DNA of 14,778 bases from PNKC01 sp039917655 (GTDB taxonomy: Bacteria; Chloroflexota; Dehalococcoidia; Tepidiformales; Tepidiformaceae): assembly GCA_039917655.1 (NCBI GenBank), contig JBDSJC010000268.1:1-14778 (forward strand), written 5' to 3'. Shown piece after piece: positions 1 through 6,699 of this stretch. The stretch's first letter is position 1; every line of letters begins with the position of its first letter. The translations under genes and the position numbers were made by a program. The notes beneath the pieces were generated by a model. The model was not told where the DNA came from and searched no databases. It saw only the letters and a list, made by a program, of their open reading frames with translations.

Positions 1-197
1 TCCGGGTGGGCCATGATGACCATCGCGCGGGCGGGGCCTTCGATCGGCGGAGGAGCTTCCTGCTGGGCCGAGCCGAAGAGGGCGGCCGCGGGAGCGGCCG
101 AGACCACGGTCCCCCCGCTCGTGTCGGCTTCGAGGGCAACTTTCGCCTCCTGCAGCTTCTTCGCGTCCTTTTTGGCCAGTTTGTCCTTCTTGCTCAT
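1..197 (-). CDS. PIG-L/LmbE family deacetylase, N-terminal part (runs off the left edge)
   Basis: Translating the minus strand from ATG at 197 gives 65 codons with no stop, ending in RAMVIMAHP followed by GA, so the next residue is D or E. A short beta-strand followed by AHPDD is the N-terminal zinc-binding signature of PIG-L/LmbE de-N-acetylases, which remove acetyl groups from GlcNAc-type sugars on glycolipids or small thiols. About 57 residues precede that strand: a Lys-rich, probably helical start (MSKKDKLAKKDAKK) and then an Ala/Pro-rich linker. Most family members begin almost at the HPDD strand, so this is an unusual cytoplasmic extension. A GATGAGG sequence lies just upstream of the chosen ATG. 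An in-frame ATG at 212 would add five residues (MRRGG). The family call rests on one motif cut by the edge, so it is likely but not certain. Confidence 0.65.
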   Translation of the reverse strand, partial: MSKKDKLAKKDAKKLQEAKVALEADTSGGTVVSAAPAAALFGSAQQEAPPPIEGPARAMVIMAHP

Positions 198-282
198 GCC
201 GCCGCGCCTCATCTCGTATCCAGGTTCGGGCCACGATCGTAGGGTGCGGGGGCAGGCAGCGCCACCCACTCGGCATTTCCCG

Positions 283-288
283 TAGAAT
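283..288 (+). promoter_or_regulatory. -10 box TAGAAT for a probably leaderless gene
   Basis: TAGAAT matches TATAAT in 5 of 6 positions and ends 7 nt before the GTG at 296, so transcription would start at or next to the start codon. No Shine-Dalgarno is present. No convincing -35 box is visible. The same arrangement occurs ahead of the genes at 3341 and 11049. Confidence 0.5.
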
Positions 289-295
289 CCGGCTC

Positions 296-1705
296 GTGCC
301 AAACAGCCAGCCGTCTCTCGATCGCCTCTTTCGTCCGCACTCGATCGCGGTGGCCGGGGCATCGACGAACGTTGACAGCGCCGGGCACGACTACGTGCTT
401 TCGTTGAAGAACTTCAGATTCGACGGCCCGGTCTACCCGATCAACCCGAAGGCGGACGAGATCGCCGGTTACAAGGCCTACGCGCGGCTGGCGGACGTGC
501 CTGGCGACGTGGACCTGGTGATCTCTTGCATCCCCTCAAACGGAGTCCTGGACCTGGTTTCGCAGTGCGCCGAACGCAACGTTCGCTTCCTGCACCTGTT
601 CACCGGGCGGTTCAGCGAAACGGGAGACGAAGGGGCCGCACAGCTCGAACAGGAGATCGGGAGCAAGGCTACCGCGGCCGGTGTACGGATCCTCGGGCCG
701 AACGGCATGGGCCTTTACCATCCAGCGGGCGGACTCAGCTTTCGGCCAGACTTGCCGCAGGCGAACGGGACCGTGGCGTTCCTCAGCCAGAGCGGCAACA
801 ACGCCGTCGAAGTGATCACGCGCGGCGCGGCGCGGGGGCTGGCCTTCGGCAAGGTGGCGAACTATGGCAACGGACTCGATATCACGCCCGGCGTGATGCT
901 CCACTATCTGGCGGAAGACCCGGAGACGACGGTCATCGGCGCCTACGTGGAGGGATTGCCGGACGGACGGGGCTTCTTCGAAGGGTTAAAGGCGGCGGCC
1001 GCTAGCAAGCGCGTGGTCATCCACAAGGCGGGGCGAACTCAAGCGGGCGCGCGCTCCGCGGCCTCGCACACGGCGGCGCTGGCGGGCACGGCTGAGCTGT
1101 GGTCGATGGTGCTCCGGCAGGCTGGGGCGATCGAGGCGCGCAGCCAGGAGCAGCTGCTCGACCTGATGATCGGCGCGGCGCTTCTGCGCGAAGCCAGAGG
1201 CCGCAACGTAGCGGTGGTGGGCGGCGGCGGTGGGCGCAGCGTGCAATCGGCGGACGCTTGCGAAGAGTCCGGCCTAACCGTGGTCCCGCTGCCGAATGAT
1301 GTGCGAGAGAGCGTGCGGGCGAAGGCCCCGCAACTCGCCGACTGGATCGGCAACCCCGTGGACCAGTCGATCCTCGCGGGCAGCGGACTCTCCTCAAACG
1401 GGCTGCTCGAACTAATGCTCGCGAGCAACGTCTACGACCTCGCGATTGCAAATGTGGGCGAGGACTGGTTCTTTGGCCGCCCGGACGCTGGCGAGCGGCT
1501 GAGCCACGCCTGTAGCCGGCTGGCGGCCATCGCCAACGCCTCGGCGAAGCCCGTTGCCGTCGTCCTCGGGCCGACCGAGACGACGAACGCCGAGCACCGG
1601 ACGCTCATCGACCGCGTGCGCGACGACATGGTGAGCCAGGGCATCGCGGTTTATCCAAGCGTTGAGCGGGCGGCGTGGGCGATGGGGAAGCTCGCGGGGC
1701 GCTAG
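296..1705 (+). CDS. NDP-forming acyl-CoA synthetase alpha-subunit-like CoA-binding protein
   Basis: This 469-residue protein has the layout of the alpha part of ADP-forming acetyl/acyl-CoA synthetases, relatives of succinyl-CoA synthetase. It starts with a CoA-binding Rossmann domain (about 10-140; SIAVAGAS near 16-23, ILGPNGMGL near 132-140). Two ligase-CoA (flavodoxin-like) domains follow, with SQSG at 164-167, YGNGLD at 190-195 and ASHTAALAG at 256-264. The His in the last motif (258) fits the His that is phosphorylated in this family. The ATP-grasp (beta) half is absent and no gene for it is nearby, so the protein either pairs with a distant subunit or is a CoA-binding homologue with another role. 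The GTG start at 296 lacks a ribosome-binding site and sits 7 nt after a -10-like TAGAAT. The next gene follows after 30 nt and may be cotranscribed. Confidence 0.85.
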   Translation: MPNSQPSLDRLFRPHSIAVAGASTNVDSAGHDYVLSLKNFRFDGPVYPINPKADEIAGYKAYARLADVPGDVDLVISCIPSNGVLDLVSQCAERNVRFLHLFTGRFSETGDEGAAQLEQEIGSKATAAGVRILGPNGMGLYHPAGGLSFRPDLPQANGTVAFLSQSGNNAVEVITRGAARGLAFGKVANYGNGLDITPGVMLHYLAEDPETTVIGAYVEGLPDGRGFFEGLKAAAASKRVVIHKAGRTQAGARSAASHTAALAGTAELWSMVLRQAGAIEARSQEQLLDLMIGAALLREARGRNVAVVGGGGGRSVQSADACEESGLTVVPLPNDVRESVRAKAPQLADWIGNPVDQSILAGSGLSSNGLLELMLASNVYDLAIANVGEDWFFGRPDAGERLSHACSRLAAIANASAKPVAVVLGPTETTNAEHRTLIDRVRDDMVSQGIAVYPSVERAAWAMGKLAGR

Positions 1706-1735
1706 GGCGAATTCACGATTCATGGTGGTGGTGAC

Positions 1736-2581
1736 ATGGCAAAGGCTTCGCGGGCGGTTTTGATAACAGGGTGCTCGACGGGGATCGGGCGGGCAACGGC
1801 TGAGCGGATGGCGACGAGCGGCTGGACGGTGTACGCGACGGCAAGGCGGCTTGAATCGATCGCCGACCTTGCGGAGAAGGGCTGCAAGCTGTTGGCCCTG
1901 GACGTCTGTGATTCGGCCTCGATGCAGGCGGCGGTTGCTGCCGTAGAGGGGGCGGAGGGCGCGGTTGGGGTGCTCGTGAACAACGCGGGCTACGGACAGG
2001 AGGGCGCCATCGAATCGGTCTCGATGGCGGACGTGCGGCGGCAGTTCGAAACGAACGTCTTCGGGCTCTTGGAACTGACGAAGCTGGTGCTGCCGGGGAT
2101 GCGGGCGCAGGGCTGGGGGCGGGTGATCAACGTCGGCTCCATGGGCGGGCGGATGACGTTTCCGGGCGGCGGCATCTACCACGCCTCGAAGTACGCGGTG
2201 GAGGCGATCAGCGATGCGCTGCGGTTCGAAGTGCGAGGCTTTGGTATCAGGGTCAGCCTGATTGAGCCCGGCTTCATCCGCACGGAGTGGGGCGAAACGG
2301 CGATCATGAGCATCGGCGCCGAACCAGAGTCCGGGCCGTATGCGCAGTTCAACCACGCGGTCGCGGCAAATGTGGCGAGCGCCTACTCGGGGCCGCTGGC
2401 GAGGCTCTCGCGGGGGCCGGAGGCCGTGGCGGCGGTGATCGAACGCGCGGCAGGGGCTCGCCGGCCGCGCACCCGCTACGCCGTCGCCCCGAGCGCCACT
2501 TTGCTGATAAAGACTCGCCGCTGGCTGCCAGACCCCGTTTGGGATGCGTTCCTGCGGCGCCAATACCCAACCCCGCGGTAG
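1736..2581 (+). CDS. Short-chain dehydrogenase/reductase (classical SDR)
   Basis: This is a 281-residue classical SDR, an NAD(P)H-dependent oxidoreductase with one Rossmann domain. All diagnostic elements are visible: TGCSTGIG (TGxxxGIG, 11-18) for cofactor binding, LDV near 55-57, NNAG at 82-85, Asn107, the catalytic Ser135 in NVGSMGG, and YHASK (Tyr148, Lys152), followed by PGF at 178-180. The Arg pair at 37-38 (TARR) after the second strand suggests a preference for NADP. The overall pattern (ITGCSTGIG, NVFG, VRTEW-like loop) resembles the retinol/17-beta-hydroxysteroid-type 'oxidoreductase' SDRs, but the substrate cannot be told. A GGTGGTGGTGAC sequence before the ATG is only a loose ribosome-binding site. 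The gene lies 30 nt after the CoA-binding protein and probably shares its transcript. Confidence 0.9.
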   Translation: MAKASRAVLITGCSTGIGRATAERMATSGWTVYATARRLESIADLAEKGCKLLALDVCDSASMQAAVAAVEGAEGAVGVLVNNAGYGQEGAIESVSMADVRRQFETNVFGLLELTKLVLPGMRAQGWGRVINVGSMGGRMTFPGGGIYHASKYAVEAISDALRFEVRGFGIRVSLIEPGFIRTEWGETAIMSIGAEPESGPYAQFNHAVAANVASAYSGPLARLSRGPEAVAAVIERAAGARRPRTRYAVAPSATLLIKTRRWLPDPVWDAFLRRQYPTPR

Positions 2582-2609
2582 TGCACCCGGTTGGGAAGTT
2601 GGTGACAGA

Positions 2610-2757
2610 TCGCAGCCGCGGAGCTTAACGCCGGGCCCCTCTGTCCGCATGGACAGACCACGGAGGGAGATGGAACCGGGCTCGGCGTTAGGAGAATCCC
2701 TCCTAGCCGGGGAGCCGGGGGTCTGCGACGCTCGGTTGGACCATCCAGGAGAGTGCG
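2610..2757 (+). promoter_or_regulatory. Candidate structured 5' leader with alternative helices (riboswitch- or T-box-like, unassigned)
   Basis: The gap before the acetyltransferase can form several strong helices. 2624-2638 pairs with 2678-2692 (15 bp, two G-U). TCTGTCC (2640-2646) pairs with GGACAGA (2651-2657) around a GCAT loop. TAGGAG (2689-2694) pairs with CTCCTA (2700-2705). TCGCAG (2610-2615) pairs with CTGCGA (2723-2728) and closes the whole. An alternative helix GGAGGGA (2662-2668) with TCCCTCC (2697-2703) excludes the third one. CTCCT (2700-2704) is also complementary to the gene's own AGGAG ribosome-binding site (2747-2751), 6 nt before the ATG. Exchange between these pairings would open or hide the start. 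TGGAACC (2671-2677) recalls a T-box bulge, but the flanks do not fit the consensus well. The helices are seen in the sequence; the switching role is inferred. Confidence 0.45.
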
Positions 2758-3309
2758 ATGTTAAAGGGCGACAAAGTGATCTTGCGGCCGATGCGCCCAG
2801 ACGATCTGGAGCGCTATGCCGAGTTCAAGAACGACGTTGAGGTGGAGCTGCTCGGTAGCGGAGACGTCCCCGGACCGACTGAACTCGGGCGGCTACAGGC
2901 ACGCTATGCAGAACACCTTAAGGCTCCGCGCGACCTCACCGCGTGGTTCGCGATCGAAGCCCAAGGTGGGAAGTTCATCGGTCAGTGCCTGTTGCATAAC
3001 TTCGACAACGCCGCCCGTACTTGCGAGCTGGGGATCACGATCGGCGACCGGGACTTTTGGGGGCGTGGCTATGGTCGCGACGCTGTTGGACTGCTCCTGA
3101 AGTACGCCTTCCGTTTGCGCAATATGGAGAAGGTGTGGCTGAGCGTGAGCGGGACGAACGAGCGCGGGATCAAGGCGTATTCGGCCTGTGGATTCAGCGA
3201 AGAGGGGCGTCTCCGGCGCCACGTCTGGTTGGATGGCGTGTACGACGACCTCGTCTACATGGGCATCCTGCGCGACGATTGGCCAGGCTGGAAGACGGGC
3301 GGGGCCTGA
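2758..3309 (+). CDS. GNAT family N-acetyltransferase (RimJ/RimL type)
   Basis: This 183-residue protein transfers an acetyl group from acetyl-CoA to an amine. The start (KVILRPMRPDDLERYAEF) is the usual beta1/alpha1 of RimL-type GNATs. Motif A spans about 91-110 (LGITIGDRDFWGRGYGRDAV), with the pyrophosphate-binding GRGYGRDA loop. Motif B runs from N134 through GIKAYSACGF to 146. The C-terminal RLRRHVWLDGVYDDLVYMGILRDDW is typical of the ribosomal-protein or antibiotic N-acetyltransferase branch. The length is normal for the family. ATG at 2758 is supported by AGGAG at 2747-2751, one of the best ribosome-binding sites in the window. Upstream is a 176-bp gap with strong potential RNA structure. 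The substrate is unknown. Confidence 0.92.
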   Translation: MLKGDKVILRPMRPDDLERYAEFKNDVEVELLGSGDVPGPTELGRLQARYAEHLKAPRDLTAWFAIEAQGGKFIGQCLLHNFDNAARTCELGITIGDRDFWGRGYGRDAVGLLLKYAFRLRNMEKVWLSVSGTNERGIKAYSACGFSEEGRLRRHVWLDGVYDDLVYMGILRDDWPGWKTGGA

Positions 3310-3328
3310 GGGCGAAGCGGCGGCGGGG

Positions 3329-3334
3329 TAAGAT
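3329..3334 (+). promoter_or_regulatory. -10-like TAAGAT just before a GTG start
   Basis: TAAGAT (4 of 6 to TATAAT, with T, A, A and T at the key positions) ends 6 nt before the GTG at 3341, placing a start site on the start codon. No ribosome-binding site is present. It is the second of three such arrangements in the window. The gap after the preceding gene is only 31 nt, so readthrough is also possible. Confidence 0.35.
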
Positions 3335-3340
3335 TCCGCG

Positions 3341-3937
3341 GTGACGAAAGTCCAAGGTTGGCAACTGCTTCTACTGGGCGGCGGATCCGGTGCGGGCAAG
3401 AGCCGCAGCGGCCGCGAGATCGCCAGCTCAACGGGCTGTTCGTGGCTTCAACTGGATTCGATCTGGCTGGCGATGACCGCCGTTACGACCCCCGAGACGC
3501 ACCCGGCGCTGCACCTCTTCACCAAGATGGAAGGACCCTGGTTCGATCTCACTGGAAGCGAGCAGTTGGACCGGTTCGTCGAGGCGACGCGACAAGTTTC
3601 CATAGGGCTTCCGGTGGTAGTGGCGCATTTGCTCGAGACGAACCACTCCGCGCTCATCGAAGGCGTGTGGATGACGCCGGCCTTCTCCGCCGAGTCGGCC
3701 GAGGACCCCCGGGTGCGTGCGGTCTTCGTCGTCGAAAGTGAGCTTGACGAGGTGCAAAGGGCGATGCTCTCGCGTTCCCAGCGCAGTGAGCCCACGCCCC
3801 GACAACGGGCTTTGGCGCGGCTCAGTTGGGCCTACTTCTCGCTGGTCCGGGACGAGTGCCGATCGCTCGGGGTTCCGCTCGTTGACGCGCGTCCGCTGGC
3901 GACCCTTACCGGCCGGGTTCTTGCGGCGGCAAAGTAG
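3341..3937 (+). CDS. P-loop NTPase, predicted small-molecule kinase (2-phosphoglycerate kinase-like)
   Basis: This 198-residue protein opens with a Walker A loop directly after the first strand: LLLLGGGSGAGKS, GGGSGAGKS at 13-21. It is followed by LQLDSIWLAM at 37-45. An acidic residue after a hydrophobic strand there is usual for kinases of the adenylate/shikimate/2-phosphoglycerate kinase type. ALIEGVW at 104-110 looks like the Walker B or substrate strand (an '(L/V)IEG' strand), and an Arg-rich lid-like segment follows (MLSRSQRSEPTPRQRALAR, 142-160). A soluble kinase phosphorylating a small molecule is likely, but the substrate cannot be assigned. It starts with GTG without a ribosome-binding site, 31 nt after the acetyltransferase gene. 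Confidence 0.7.
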   Translation: MTKVQGWQLLLLGGGSGAGKSRSGREIASSTGCSWLQLDSIWLAMTAVTTPETHPALHLFTKMEGPWFDLTGSEQLDRFVEATRQVSIGLPVVVAHLLETNHSALIEGVWMTPAFSAESAEDPRVRAVFVVESELDEVQRAMLSRSQRSEPTPRQRALARLSWAYFSLVRDECRSLGVPLVDARPLATLTGRVLAAAK

Positions 3938-3940
3938 GAC

Positions 3941-3977
3941 CGGATTCGACAACGCCCCGTTGTGGCCGGAGAATCCG
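3941..3977 (+). promoter_or_regulatory. Nested hairpin between two genes, overlapping a ribosome-binding site
   Basis: ACAACG (3949-3954) and CGTTGT (3958-3963) form a perfect 6-bp stem with a CCC loop. Outside it CGGATTC (3941-3947) pairs with GAATCCG (3971-3977). The ribosome-binding site GGAG (3968-3971) of the next gene sits between and partly inside these arms. It begins 3 nt after the kinase stop codon. It has no T run, so it may act as a weak terminator or as a translational control element. Confidence 0.35.
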
Positions 3978-3981
3978 CCCC

Positions 3982-4473
3982 ATGCCTCGCATGAAACCAG
4001 ATGTCTTCGAAGAGTTCCTCCGTCAGCCGCACGTTGGCGTGATCTCAACGTTGCGGAAGGACGGGATGCCGTACACGGTGCCGATCTGGTGGCTCTGGAA
4101 GGAAGGCGCGGTGTGGATAACGGGCACATATTCGCGTGTTTGGTGCCAGCAGTTGCTGAAGGACCCGCGGGCTTCGCTCTGCATTGAGGCGCTAGTCCCC
4201 GTCTCCGGACACGTCGGGTTCGATGGGACATGCACGGCGTTCGAACGGCCGGAGTTCGATATCTGGCCGATTTCGGGCGAGCTGGCGGAGAAGTACGTGG
4301 GCCGCGGAGACCCGGTAAACGCGGAGGCGCTAGGGAAATTCTTCGCGAACATGCAGACCGAACCGCGACTTCTCTTCCGGCTCGATCCCGAAGTGACGCG
4401 CGCGATTGACATGCGCGTCTACCAGGGCAAGCGCGCCGACCGCGAGTTCCAGGGGCGACAGAGTTCGGGCTGA
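3982..4473 (+). CDS. Pyridoxamine 5'-phosphate oxidase-like split-barrel protein (FMN or F420 binding)
   Basis: This 163-residue protein has the N-terminal signature of the PNPOx-like split beta-barrel family: a short helix (FEEFLRQ), HVGVISTLRKDGMPYTVPIWWLWKEG (17-42) with the 'a.laT...dG.P...pv.f.w' pattern, then WITGTYSRVWCQQLLKDPRASLCIE (45-69), where the strand, Ser/Arg and 'L.dpr.sl.v' region contacts the cofactor phosphate in relatives. Members bind FMN, F420 or haem and act on small substrates. Which one applies here is not visible. ATG at 3982 is supported by GGAG at 3968-3971, although the spacing is long (10 nt). An in-frame ATG at 3991 is possible. A second member of the same fold is encoded at 7906. 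Confidence 0.85.
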   Translation: MPRMKPDVFEEFLRQPHVGVISTLRKDGMPYTVPIWWLWKEGAVWITGTYSRVWCQQLLKDPRASLCIEALVPVSGHVGFDGTCTAFERPEFDIWPISGELAEKYVGRGDPVNAEALGKFFANMQTEPRLLFRLDPEVTRAIDMRVYQGKRADREFQGRQSSG

Positions 4474-4651
4474 ATGGTCCTGGCCAAGATCGGTATTGGA
4501 TTGGGGACACAGGCAAGAACGAACTTAAAGACGCAAAGACCCCTGAATTTTGTGAGTTCCACTCCGGGGGGAGACTGCGAGTATCGTAGGACGAACGGCG
4601 GACTCGCGGCGCAAGCGGAGTAGACTAAACACGAGCGAATCAGGAGGGCAC

Positions 4652-4870
4652 GTGGCTGCGGTAACGGCGTACATAGAATGGGACAAAGAGTCCGGATTGT
4701 TTGTCGGCATCGTCCCCGGGATCGTCGGGGCACACACCCAGGGCGCCACCCTCGCTGAACTCGACGCGAACCTCCGCGAAGTGCTCGAGCTTTGCGTAGA
4801 GGAAGGTCACCTGACCGAAGCAGACGTGCCGAGGTTTGTCGGGCTCCACCAGATCGAGGTCGCAGTCTGA
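4652..4870 (+). CDS. hicB: HicB-like antitoxin (short UPF0150/HicB domain)
   Basis: This 72-residue protein matches the HicB partial-RNase-H-like fold: YIEWDKESGLFVGIVPGIVGAHTQGATLAELDANLREVLEL, i.e. strand, 'g.f.g.vPgi.G..t.G.tl.E...NlrE.l.l'. These single-domain proteins bind and neutralise HicA mRNA interferase and often autoregulate. A C-terminal DNA-binding domain, found in longer HicB proteins, is absent. The GTG start follows a strong AGGAGGG (4642-4648) at rather short spacing. The 178 bp upstream (4474-4651) hold no gene I can support, and the only -10-like element is TAGACT at 4621. The order is antitoxin first, with the hicA remnant 8 nt after the stop. Confidence 0.8.
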   Translation: MAAVTAYIEWDKESGLFVGIVPGIVGAHTQGATLAELDANLREVLELCVEEGHLTEADVPRFVGLHQIEVAV

Positions 4871-4878
4871 CTCGGCTG

Positions 4879-5098
4879 GTGGTTATTGACTTCAAGGCAA
4901 TGGGCCGGATTCTCCTTGCGCTGGGCTTCGAGCCCGTACGGTGTCGCGGAAGCCACGTTTTCTACCGCCATCGCGACGGCCGGACTACATCGGTGCCCGA
5001 CCATGGCTCGCGCGTTATCGCTCGCCCGCTGCTTCGCGATCCTTCGCGAAGCACGAATCGATACCGATGAGTTTGAGTGCCGCCGGACTCGGAAGTAG
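4879..5098 (+). pseudogene. hicA: HicA toxin gene disrupted by a frameshift
   Basis: From GTG 4879 the frame reads MVIDFKAMGRILLALGFEPV then RCRGSHVFYRHRDGRTTSVP, a clear HicA: helix, 'GF...R.kGSH..y.h.dg....vP.H', with the catalytic His26 in GSH present. After LLR (codon 5035-5037) the frame degenerates (DPSRSTNRYR) and stops at 5070. The expected HicA C-terminus, ILREARIDTDEF, continues in the +2 frame from 5039 to the TAG at 5096-5098. The usual family pattern LLRxILR implies loss of two bases near 5038. The lesion lies inside an 8-nt direct repeat, CTTCGCGA at 5032-5039 and 5042-5049, which could promote slippage. The product would be a 63-residue protein with the active-site region but a wrong, shortened last helix. 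A sequencing error is the main alternative. Confidence 0.75.
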
Positions 5099-5108
5099 AC
5101 GGCCCGCG

Positions 5109-5136
5109 TTGACATCCCAACGCGCTCCGGTACGAT
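5109..5136 (+). promoter_or_regulatory. Sigma70-type promoter, TTGACA-N16-TACGAT
   Basis: A perfect -35 box TTGACA (5109-5114) is followed after 16 nt by TACGAT (5131-5136; 4 of 6). Transcription would start near 5143, giving a leader of about 60 nt before the ATG at 5205. This is the clearest promoter in the window, and it starts a new transcript after the hicBA remnant. Confidence 0.65.
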
Positions 5137-5204
5137 CCCCTCACTAACACCAAGGACACGAACGCAACCGGCGGCCGGACATTCGGCGCCGCGCGCGATG
5201 AGTT

Positions 5205-6653
5205 ATGACACATCAGGTCTTTCGCCGCCTCGATATCAGCGTGCAGCCCGTCCCCAAACAGGATGCGGAGGAGCGTAAGCGGAACTTCGATGAGACCTAC
5301 TTCGGGTTCGACCTGAACGCCGCGAAGATCGAAGCCTCGCGCTGCATCCAGTGTCCCTCCGCGCCGTGCCAGGAAGCGTGCCCGGTTGCGAACGATATCC
5401 CCGGTGCGTTCGCCCTGCTGGAGGTGGGCGACATCAGCGGTGCGGCCAGCGTGTTCCGCGAGACCAGTAACCTGCCCGAGATGTGCGGCCGGCTCTGCCC
5501 GCAGGAGAACCTCTGCGAGGGCGCCTGCGTCGTGGGCTTCACGATCCGGCCGGACGGCCGCAAGGAGCCAGCGGTGACTATCGGCAAGCTCGAGGCGTTC
5601 TGCACGGACGCCCAGCGGCAAGAGGTCGGCGGTTACCCGATGCCGCGCTACATGCCTGAGCCGACGGGCCGCAAGGTTGGCATTATCGGTTCTGGACCGG
5701 CGGGGCTGGCCGTGGCCGAAGAACTCGCCCTGCTGGGCCACGCATCGACGGTCTACGAATTCTGGCCCGAGCCGGGCGGCGTACTGGTCTACGGGATCCC
5801 GAACTTCAAGATGCGCAAGTCCATTGTGGACGAATACATCGCCCACCTTGAAGCGCTCGGCGTGACTTTCGTCTGCAACACGTACGTGGGCCGCGACATC
5901 ACGATAGATGAGATGCTAACGGGCGAATTCGATGCTGTGTTCCTCGGCACCGGGGCCGGCGTGGGGAACGAGATGGGCCTCGAAGGCGAGACGTTGAAGG
6001 GCGTGCACAAGGCGACGGATTTCCTCGTGCGCGGCAACCTAAAGGCGGACCAGCTCCCGGCTCATCTGCGCGAGCCGCTGCCGGCGCTAAAGAACGTGGT
6101 CGTCATTGGCGGTGGCGATACCTCGATGGACTGCGTGCGGACGGCGATCCGGCTGGGCGCGGAGAAGGTGACGTGCGTCTACCGGCGCACGGAGAACGAA
6201 ATGCTCGGGCGCGGTGAGGAGCGCAAGAACGCGCGCGAAGAGGGCGTGGAGTTCGCGATGCTCACGCTGCCCACGCGGATCATTGGGGACGCGGAGGGCA
6301 ACGCGGTCGCCATCGAACTGCAGAGAATGGAACTTGGCGAGCCAGACGATTCCGGGCGGCGAGCACCGCGACCGGTGAAGGGGAGCGAGTACACGATCCC
6401 CGCCGATGCCGTCGCGATTGCCATCGGCTATGGCGCGGACCCGCTCGTGCCGCAGACGACATCCGGCCTGAAATCCGACCGCAAGGCGCTGATCCAGATC
6501 GACCGGGGTACGGGAGAAACGTCACGTCCCGGTGTGTTTGCCGGGGGCGACAACGTGAACGGCGCTGACCTTGTGGTCACCGCCCTGGCGGACGGCCGGC
6601 GGGCGGCAAAAGCGATCGCCGCGTACATCGAGAAACTGCCACCCAGACGATAA
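5205..6653 (+). CDS. GltD/NfnB-like NAD(P)-dependent Fe-S flavoprotein oxidoreductase
   Basis: This 482-residue protein is built like the small subunit of glutamate synthase and its relatives (NfnB, PreT, the N-terminal part of dihydropyrimidine dehydrogenase). An N-terminal Fer4_20 domain carries Cys47, 50, 55 and 59 (CIQCPSAPCQEACP) and Cys94, 98, 104 and 108 (CGRLCPQENLCEGAC) for two [4Fe-4S] clusters. An FAD-binding GSGPAG lies at 162-167 with the acceptor acid after VYEF. An NAD(P)H-binding VVVIGGGDTSMD spans 298-309. Near the C-terminus RPGVFAGGD is the second FAD contact. It would pass electrons between NAD(P)H and a partner through FAD and the clusters. No glutamate synthase large subunit, NfnA or PreA gene is in the window, so the partner and pathway are open. 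The start is ATG 5205 with only a weak GATGAG upstream. The promoter is at 5109-5136. Confidence 0.88.
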   Translation: MTHQVFRRLDISVQPVPKQDAEERKRNFDETYFGFDLNAAKIEASRCIQCPSAPCQEACPVANDIPGAFALLEVGDISGAASVFRETSNLPEMCGRLCPQENLCEGACVVGFTIRPDGRKEPAVTIGKLEAFCTDAQRQEVGGYPMPRYMPEPTGRKVGIIGSGPAGLAVAEELALLGHASTVYEFWPEPGGVLVYGIPNFKMRKSIVDEYIAHLEALGVTFVCNTYVGRDITIDEMLTGEFDAVFLGTGAGVGNEMGLEGETLKGVHKATDFLVRGNLKADQLPAHLREPLPALKNVVVIGGGDTSMDCVRTAIRLGAEKVTCVYRRTENEMLGRGEERKNAREEGVEFAMLTLPTRIIGDAEGNAVAIELQRMELGEPDDSGRRAPRPVKGSEYTIPADAVAIAIGYGADPLVPQTTSGLKSDRKALIQIDRGTGETSRPGVFAGGDNVNGADLVVTALADGRRAAKAIAAYIEKLPPRR

Positions 6654-6699
6654 CGCAAAGAGATTACAGCGAGTTTACAAAAGTGCACTGCGCCGGGGC

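Noticed and set aside
2658..2705. Assignment of the leader as a true T-box
   Set aside because: TGGAACC and a flanking helix are present, but two extra bases separate them, the conserved GCG of the second helix is missing, no specifier stem I is recognisable, and the gene is not an amino-acid gene. Kept only as a weak resemblance.
4886..5098. Independent 70-residue protein starting at TTG 4886
   Set aside because: Only its last third resembles anything (the HicA C-terminus); the first part is the shifted frame of the hicA gene.
5205..6653. Naming the flavoprotein gltD (glutamate synthase small subunit)
   Set aside because: No large subunit is present, and the same domain layout occurs in NfnB, PreT and other proteins.
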